Shown piece by piece: positions 56,870 to 64,000 of a stretch of DNA of 64,000 nucleotides. Below the pieces are notes generated by a model. It ran no database searches, had not been told where the DNA came from, and saw nothing but the letters and a program-made list of their open reading frames with translations. Position 1 is the first letter of the stretch; each line of letters opens with the position of its first letter. The position numbers were made by a program, and so were the translations under genes. This DNA comes from Ostrinia nubilalis (Eukaryota > Arthropoda > Insecta > Lepidoptera > Crambidae), in NCBI RefSeq assembly GCF_963855985.1, contig NC_087107.1, positions 2,914,001 through 2,978,000 of the forward strand, in the 5' to 3' direction.

Positions 56870-57750
56870 GTAGTTACGTTAAAAATATATTTCATCTTAA
56901 GAGCCATTTTACATTTTCGTGCGAATTTCTAAGATTTTGGAAGCATGAATTACTATCTTAAGCAACACCCAGAGATTATTTAATAACTGCGAAAGATAGG
57001 TCAATCCTTGTTGTTGACCATTAATGAAACGGATTTACTAAAACTCTTTTGCTTAATTCACAGTGCCCCATCTCCCACAACCATTTTACGAAAAAATTGC
57101 CGCAGACTCATTTTCAAAGTCCTGTATCTATTATTTATGCTCATATAATAAGCTTAAAAATATATAGTAATCATCGGACATATATTCTTGTAGTCCATTA
57201 ATGAAATAGATTCTTGAATTTCATTACCATTATTGAGTAAAATCTAAAAATAATTTGGCAAATTTGAAGATTAACGTCACATTTTGATCGTGGTTTTTGG
57301 TTTAAAAACACAGCATAAACTGCAATAAAAGTATCCCAAAATAAAGAATATTCATTGTAGAATTAATTTCTACAGTTATTGTTTAAATATTAGTAACCAC
57401 TTTGTCAAAATATTGATGTGAATATCAGTATAAATTACAATGCGCAAGCCGACATCGATTAGTATGGCGCGAGCGCCCGTCAAGGCAGGACCTGTGTCAT
57501 TTTTCCCGCCGTGACGTTTACGTGCGTTCGTGTCGTAAAGCGGTGATTTGTACGGCGACCAAATACATTTGATACTATGCCGAGAGGCTGTTTCGAGTCG
57601 GCCGGCCGAGCAGAAATTGAAATGATGAATTTTAATTTCTTTGACGGATCTGGGTGTAACTATGTATAATATGTAGGTACCATGTATTTAATTTAATAAA
57701 TAAATTATAAAAAAAGTATATCCATTATGATAGCACCCTTAACACAAGCA

Positions 57751-57800
57751 TATTGGTTGCCTACTTTTGGACTATCTAGTCCAAAAGTAGGCAACCAATA
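57751..57800. repeat. Perfect 50-bp palindrome
   Basis: TATTGGTTGCCTACTTTTGG ACT, a 4-base loop ATCT, then the exact inverse. Possibly a deletion product of a foldback MITE. Confidence 0.9.
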
Positions 57801-59040
57801 CCGCCATCTGGCGCTGTGAAATTGTCCAAAGATTTGTTTATTTATTTATCCGCTTTGAGTTTTGTTTCGTGAAGAAGAAAAAGAAGCGTTTTGTTTTGTT
57901 GTTAAATCTATACTAATAAAAGAGGAAAGATTTAATTGTTTGTTTGTTTGTTTGGAGGCAATAGGCTCCGAAAAAAATTTCTTTCACGATTTAGAATCCT
58001 AATTTTTTTCTATGTAGGCTATAAAATATTTTCAAAAACTTTAGTCCAAAATCTTTGATAAAATTCGACGTTTAATAAATAAATTAGATAACATGTTAAT
58101 ACTTTTTTTTTCAGTACGATTTTAGTACTTGTTTTTCAGAAATTCTACGATTTAAGGCCGGGTAACAGAGAAAATGGCGAAAATGATGTTTTCATTTTTC
58201 ATTTTTGAGGTACTAAACAGTAAAATAAAAGGCTAAGATTTTTTTTGAGCATAGTTGAGGATATTTTCTAGGGCTATTAACGGATGGAAACACGATTTGA
58301 TGAAGTTGACTCGATAGAATAAATTCCCAAAGTTACCTCTATTTGTTTTCTAATTATGGTTTTATTTTTAAAATAAGCGATTTGAGATTCTGAATCTTTT
58401 ACTAAACTAAAGTTCAGAAATAACTTGAGGGCTTTTAACGGATGAAATTTTTATATTGCGTCTTATTTAGTTACTATGTTAAAAAATGTGGAAAAAATCG
58501 CCCATGACGGCTTGGACAATCTCAATCAGTCGCGCGGTGGCGCTTACGGAGGACGGACGCGTGCCAGTTTTTTGGCCGTGACAGTTCGCGATTTGTCAAT
58601 ATTTTTGACAATGATGACTTTGATGAGTCACAGTATAATAATACCAGTGTTACTGGAGAAAGCTAAAATTTTTGATAACTAAGAATTCTGAATTTTGTCT
58701 ACCTATTGAAATTTAAATCGTTGGCATCCTTTTAAACTAAGACTCTACTCATGATACATTCCTCAAATATGAGACAAAACCAATGAGTTAAAATTACATT
58801 TTAATAGTACCTACATACAATCGTCTTCACTCTTTAGAAGAGCACACTGACACAAATAAATAATAAAAAATTAGGTCAGTGGGTCACTGGAACCTAATTT
58901 TTCAATTATAACACTGAAAAATTAGGTCACTGTAAATAGAGTTATAATTGAACAAATTTTACATGAAATGTTTAACAGAACTCAGTTAAAAGACACATAC
59001 ATGGAATACCAATAAGGTTGCGGAGGGAAAGCTACCTATT

Positions 59041-59420
59041 ATAAACTAGCGGCCGCCCGCGACTTCGTTCGCGTGGACCTCGTTTTACCCCCGTTAGATA
59101 TGATGTTTTACCTCATTTTACCCATGTTGATAGATGGCGTTTCACGGTTTCCCCCGAATCAATATTTACGAACGTCATACCGTAGTTTGTCCAGTGCTGT
59201 AGATTTTAACCAATGACGATAGATGGCGCTTTTAGACACGTTTTATTTATTTATTGAAATTTATTTGCCACATATCGTCATAATGTTAATCTTGGTTATA
59301 AACAATAATACTGTAAAGTTTCAACAAATCCGTTCAGTAGTTTTTGCGTGAAAGAGTAACAAACATCCAGACATCATGACATCCAGACATCCAAACTTTC
59401 GCCTTTATAATATTAGTAGG
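59041..59420 (-). mobile_element. Helitron-like dispersed repeat, minus orientation
   Basis: Begins ACTAGCGGCCGCCCGCGACT TCGTTCGCGTGG and ends GTGAAAGAGTAACAAACATC ... CTTTATAATATTAGTAGGAT. A related copy lies at 63426-63860, and 59536-59740 has the same ends in the opposite orientation. Confidence 0.55.
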
Positions 59421-59535
59421 ATATTTCACAATCCAAACTAATATTGACTATTTAGCATTTACTTACAGTAAATATTAGTTTGGATCGTGAAATATTTAAA
59501 ATAAAAAAAAGAATAAAACAAAATAGGGTTTCAAA

Positions 59536-59740
59536 TTACCTATCTATAATCTAATATTATAAAGAGGTAAAGTTTGTGTGTTTGTATATTTGTTAAATTG
59601 TAAGGGGTAATCTCGGGATCTACTGAACTGATTTTAAAAAATCTTTCACCAATTGAAAGCCACATTATATCTTACTGTAATAGGTTATATAAAAACCAAA
59701 AAATTCCACGCGGGCGAAGCGGCGGGCGGAAAGCTAGTTT
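59536..59740 (+). mobile_element. Helitron-like dispersed repeat, plus orientation
   Basis: Starts CTATAATCTAATATTATAAA GAGG and ends CACGCGGGCGAAGCGGCGGG CGGAAAGCTAGTT. Confidence 0.6.
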
Positions 59741-60424
59741 ATTTATAATTATGTAAGAGCATAATTATTAAAGTCGAAGTCAAACATTCTTTATTTGTGT
59801 GGACCTATATTAACGAGAGATTACAAAAGATTACAAGGCGTCAAATATTTCAAGAAAAAAATTAAAAACTATTATAAAGCTAATCTCATGGAGCCTTTAC
59901 CTACTCTGACAAATTAAGACTTAGAGAAGAAACTAATAATAAAACTATTTAACTGTCCTGCAATGAAAAGCTTGATCGGGTACAACACCTCAAGTTATTT
60001 CAGAACTTGATTTCATTAAAAGACTCCGAATATCAAATCGCTTAGGTATCTAAAGTCAAACGATTCTGAAATGTCAAGTGGACTAATGAATAACCCATTA
60101 AGATAGTAGCGCCCTCCTGTCAATGACATACCTGGAACGATAGAGTTTTGAACAACTAATAAAAATGGTTTGTCCTAAATGACTGACGGATATCGTAGAG
60201 ACCTGAAAGTTGGAAGGTGTGTTCTTTTTATGACGTAGACATCTCATAAGAAAAGATTTTCCGAAATGGGGTCATGAAATGAAGGGGGTGAAAAAAGGGG
60301 GCAAAGTTTGTATGGGACAAAGTGATTCCTTGGTTCAATCTACTTGAAATTTAGTTTAACAATACCTTAATATAATTCATGAAAGACGTGTGGAACGGTT
60401 AGAAAGTAATTTTGGCAGTCATTT

Positions 60425-60775
60425 TCTTCGAAGTTGATATCAATATATACTACTTAGTGCCTTTGATTTAATTACTTTTTATTTTTACAAGTGTTTGAAA
60501 ACTCCATTTCAGATTGTGTTCAATGTCAAGTGAAATCTCAAATTGAAATGTCTCAATCTCAATGAGGAGACTCTGTATTTATTCCTAGAATTCCCCAAAC
60601 ACCGTCAAATTACCCTTTCGAATTCAAGACAGTGCAGTTTCCCATCAGTCTGCTTCGTAATGACTATAAACAAAGCTCAAAGTCAAACTCTAGGGACCTC
60701 TGCTTAAACTCCCATGAGTGCACAGAGGTACGCAGGTAACCGCGTGTGATGCTCATAGCAATTTTCGATAGGTAC
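60425..60775 (+). repeat. Dispersed repeat R60, copy 1
   Basis: Shares GTTGATATCAAT, GTGTTTGAAAA, AATGAGGAGA, TTCCTAG(A/G)ATTCCCC, AGTGCAGTTTCCCATC and ATTTTCGATA in the same order with 62110-62460. About 70-75 percent similar by eye. No ORF. Confidence 0.7.
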
Positions 60776-62109
60776 TGAACCCCGTACATACGTCATACAT
60801 ACATATTATAGAAAGAAAACACCCAGACCAATACAAACAAATATGTTTCTGCAATTTTAGTATGATATTTTTATTTATTAATAAACAAAGAGACTGAACA
60901 AAATTGATGCGTACCTATACTGATTAATGTTATTAACCACATGCAAAGCTTCGTGAATTGCAACAACTATAATTAAATTTATTATCCAAGCTCTAAATAA
61001 TCGCTACTAATGCTGGATTTCTATATTCAATCCTAATCCAAATTATACGGATTTGGATTGTCAACTGTCAAATTTTAATATGTTTTTGGCCAAAATAACT
61101 GCGGTTTTTGATGTTTTTACATTTTTATATTGTTTATAAGACTATTTAAACAATATTAAAGTGTAAATGCATCGAAAATTTTGGAAATATAATCTAAAAC
61201 TGAATTCAATTTGACAGTTGTAATCCGGATTTGGACAAGGATTGAATATGGGAATCGGGCGTAAGAGTAACTTATCATAAAAAAAAATTCCAATCGCTCA
61301 AGCTCCCAAGGGCCTACGCGATAGGTCGGGTGACGTAATCTTGAAATTCTTTAAGCCGGCACAGAACTTCCAGAAGGTCGGGCGACGCCACGGCCACTTT
61401 GAACCGTGTTTACTTCTGCAGTTATATTTTATATTTATTAGATTCTAGAATATATTCCCAAAAAGTCTGAAAGGTGTTTTAATTTGTATCACTTGGATAT
61501 GATTTGTATTAGAAAGTGTTGTGAGTGTGACGCTTGAAGGGAAGGAAGTCAACCTAACCAACTGCGTATTTCTATACTGTGTAGCTGGAAATTGTGGCGG
61601 GAGCTCTTTGACGCGCTGTTATCGGCGAAGAATTGCGCGCGCAGATTTTGACAGCGCGAAATACCTACTTTAGAAGAAATACCAAGCCTTAACTAAACTT
61701 CTAAAGTGTTTATATTTTATGCATAATTTATTAACTTCTAAAATATACATAATATATCCTATTGACAGATGACGTGCTTCGTATTTTATTAAAATTATTA
61801 CCTGACTAGGTTAAAAAGGTGTGGAATGTTATTTTGGAGATAACTTGGTTCCATAGAAATATAGAGAGATGCTAAGTAATGCGCTGAGTTCGAAACTCAG
61901 TGTCGTATTAGAAATTCACACACACAAAGAAATCAAATTATGTGCTCATTATCCATTGCGGTATCAGTATTCAACGTTCGAATAATCTTTAGTACTATGC
62001 AAGCAATATAAACTGTTTACATAATGACGTCGCTACTGTCATCATTGCTTTCACAAGCAATATGTTCCAATTTGTCCCTTGTCACATTTCCCTTTAGTTT
62101 CTGTGATCT

Positions 62110-62460
62110 GTGCTTGTTTCTAAGTTGATATCAATGAAATATTCCTTAGTACTTTTGATTTAAATTTTTTTTATTTATTTTGACACGTGTTTGAAAAATC
62201 AAGGTCAGATTACAATAAAATAACAAGTGAAAACGTAACATTGCATTGCAACTCGCAATTTCGCAATATTGATGAGGAGATTCCATTGGAAAGTCTGTAT
62301 TCATTCCTAGGATTCCCCTAACACCATCAAATTCAAGAGAATTCAAGAGAGTGCAGTTTCCCATCTCATGCTTAGGGACCACGGTTTAAAATAGTGTGGT
62401 TGCATAGAGCCTGCAACGGGCAACCGCGTGCGCAGCTGCTCATACTAATTTTCGATACAA
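62110..62460 (+). repeat. Dispersed repeat R60, copy 2
   Basis: Second copy of the segment at 60425-60775, same orientation, about 1.7 kb downstream. Copy 2 is slightly shorter in places. Class unknown. Confidence 0.7.
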
Positions 62461-62733
62461 AAGCAAGTGTTGGCGCCCTCACGAGTTTTAGCGGAGTTCC
62501 ATATGGTAGCGGGAGTAGACTTAATGGAAATCTATGCTTCTCCGACGACCAGTTGTATGTGGAATACTCCAGAGTATGCGCACACAATAGCCTGGTGATT
62601 TTAGCACCTGAAGGAAAAACAAAAAAACATTGTTGACAAAGAAATCTGCGGCAGGTGTAGTGTTTTAATTTTGTTTTAGAAAGATCTCATAATTTTGTAA
62701 GTATTCAAATAAAAAAAAAAAAATATATATATA

Positions 62734-62996
62734 CAGGGTGTTAGGTAAATGGGTATATGAGCCGACACTAGCCCATGTTAACATGGGCATATAAATGGTA
62801 TGGTGAAGTCAGAAATTTGATATCATCATTTTATTTTTTAAATTTTCATACAAAATAAATTTTATAAAATCCGATTTGTATGAAAAATAAAATAATTAAA
62901 ATGAAGATATCAATTTTCTGACTTCACCATACCATTTATATAACCATGTTAACATGGGCTAGTGTCGGCTCATATACCCATTTACCTAACACCCTG
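62734..62996. mobile_element. MITE with long inverted repeats, TA-flanked
   Basis: CAGGGTGTTAGGTAAATGGG TATATGAGCCGACACTAGCC at the left is the exact inverse of the right end. The arms continue through CCATGTTAACATGG and the TGACTTCACCATACCATTTA block. TATA repeats flank both sides. Fits a Tc1/mariner-type MITE. Confidence 0.88.
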
Positions 62997-63425
62997 TATA
63001 TATAATAATATATTGTATAAAAAAAAATTATAATAATTAAAAAAAAAAAAAAAAAAAAAAAGATCTTGTAAATATAACCATCATCATCATTTGCAAATAT
63101 AACCATCATCATCATTTGTAAATATTGTCTCGCATCAATGTCTTTTTCAGTTTGCTCGTAGAAAATTGCGAGAAACTATCCTACTCTCTCAAAACTTAAT
63201 AAAAATAACCTAATAATAACAACATCCAATTAAAAAAAAAAAAACATTGATTCTGGTAGCAAAATACCAGTTAAAAAAAAAATATTTAAACATAATGATG
63301 TGTAGATTTTATATCAAAAAATATAATCATTTAACAAAATTAATTTTCTTAGAATATTTTAATTCTATTAGAACCATTTTCCACTTCATCGCAGAAGAAG
63401 TCGCGGGCAAAAAGCTAGTATGAAA

Positions 63426-63860
63426 TATGTAGTATTGCCCGCGGCTTCACCCGCTTGAAATTTAGTTTGTCACAGATCGTCATAAATTATAGCCTATACA
63501 TTGTTATTCTGGTCGACGCCAGGGATGGATGAGCGTCGCTGTCGCTGGCGACAGGGTCTTCTGGTTCAGGGTTCATGGCGTAGGTCTCAGGCAAAATGAA
63601 ACCCACTCGTAGAAATTAATAAACTCAGTGTATTAACGAAAATAATTACACACAGCACTAGAGTCGTATCGGAACTGAGTGAACCAAAGGTCTTGCGATA
63701 GGAACGTCCGACCCGAGTGATAGTTGAACACAGACTGCCTAGTACTGCTGTACTGTACTGTAAAGTTTCATCAAAATCTGTTCAGTAGTTTTTGCGTGAA
63801 AGTGTAACAAACATCCAGACATCCACACAAACTTTCGTATTTATAATATTAGTAAGACTA
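63426..63860 (-). mobile_element. Helitron-like dispersed repeat, minus orientation, interrupted
   Basis: Starts TGCCCGCGGCTTCACCCGCT TG and ends TTTTTGCGTGAAAGTGTAAC ... TATTTATAATATTAGTAAGA, as at 59041-59420. The middle (about 63515-63745) is unrelated to the other copy. Confidence 0.5.
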
Positions 63861-63937
63861 GTAAAAAGTAAGATAGTAAGATGAATTATTTTAGTTATTT
63901 GTTTACTTATAATAATATTTATTTATTTATTTCTTAG

Positions 63938-63984
63938 CTCTGTCTGATAATGGATCTGGAGGAGATGCAATGGCCACCTCCGTA
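63938..63984 (+). CDS. Uncertain next unc79 exon at window end
   Basis: After TTTCTTAG (63937) one frame reads LSDNGSGGDAMATS up to a possible donor GTAACA at 63985. Its entry phase does not match the AG left by exon 30 (which would give TGA after three codons), so an intervening unseen exon would be needed, or this is not an exon. Confidence 0.2.
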
Positions 63985-64000
63985 ACAAAACAATAGAACC

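Larger units (their letters stand above)
56870..63937 (+). other. Large unc79 intron (at least 7 kb), repeat-rich
   Basis: No exon fitting the exon 30 remainder was found before 63937. Contents: a perfect 50-bp palindrome (57751-57800), Helitron-like pieces, two related 340-bp segments (60425-60775, 62110-62460), a TA-flanked MITE (62734-62996) and an A-rich tract (63038-63060). Stretches 56870-57740, 58090-59030, 59745-60420 and 60800-62100 show nothing I can name. Confidence 0.6.

Noticed and set aside
33285..55799. CRISPR array
   Set aside because: Units are identical throughout with no variable spacers, the unit is a coding exon with a splice site, and the setting is an insect gene.
58476..58682. 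68-residue plus ORF as an unc79 exon
   Set aside because: No acceptor or donor in the needed phase and no UNC79 resemblance.

Overview
This is a eukaryotic, almost certainly lepidopteran (moth or butterfly) window. It carries the middle of one large plus-strand gene, unc79, spread over at least 56.9 kb. Introns are AT-rich and full of RTE-type retrotransposon 3' ends, foldback MITEs and short repeats of kinds common in Lepidoptera. The host assignment is inferred from these repeats and from the insect-like divergence of the protein. No other cellular gene is supported on either strand.

Thirty exons (27-92 through 56761-56869) join with consistent splice phase into about 1,300 codons with no stop. 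The product resembles UNC79, the large auxiliary subunit of the NALCN sodium-leak channel complex (NALCN/narrow abdomen, UNC79, UNC80, NLF-1), which sets resting excitability of neurons. The N-terminal and C-terminal parts of the gene lie outside the window.

The striking feature is not the gene but what has happened to its exons. At seven exons the 3' part of the exon, its 5' splice site and the first tens of bases of the intron have been tandemly copied downstream: about 3-4 copies after 27-92, 6 after 14836-15018 (period about 171), about ten decayed copies after 17826-18027, about 8 after 20037-20225 (period 183), 9 after 26093-26231 (period about 122), 12 after 28212-28359, and 148 copies of the exon at 33285-33406. 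The last array has a 153-bp unit and fills 33285-55799 (22.5 kb, 35 percent of the window). Each unit is a 116-nt exon copy plus a 37-nt intron-like spacer. Because 153 is 3 x 51, three reading frames stay open for kilobases and give spurious 'proteins' of up to 4,385 residues.

Layout: 1-7.7 kb, exons 1-8 with a coding Asn-Gly hexamer repeat and a long TG tract; 7.7-11.7 kb, a 4-kb intron with a G-rich tract and one candidate extra exon; 11.7-15 kb, exons 9-12 with a long foldback element; 15-16 kb, array 2; 16.4-21.5 kb, exons 13-15 with arrays 3 and 4; 21.7-27.2 kb, exons 16-21 and array 5; 28.2-29.9 kb, exon 22 and array 6; 30.8-32.6 kb, exons 23-27; 33.3-55.8 kb, exon 28 and the 148-copy array; 56.6-56.9 kb, exons 29-30; 56.9-64 kb, a repeat-rich intron with an uncertain exon at its end.

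My main candidate for something undescribed is this gene-wide duplication of exon 3' ends with their donors. In two cases (the copy at 15399-15539 and all intact units of the 153-bp array) the copies could in principle serve as single, mutually exclusive alternative exons in the correct phase.
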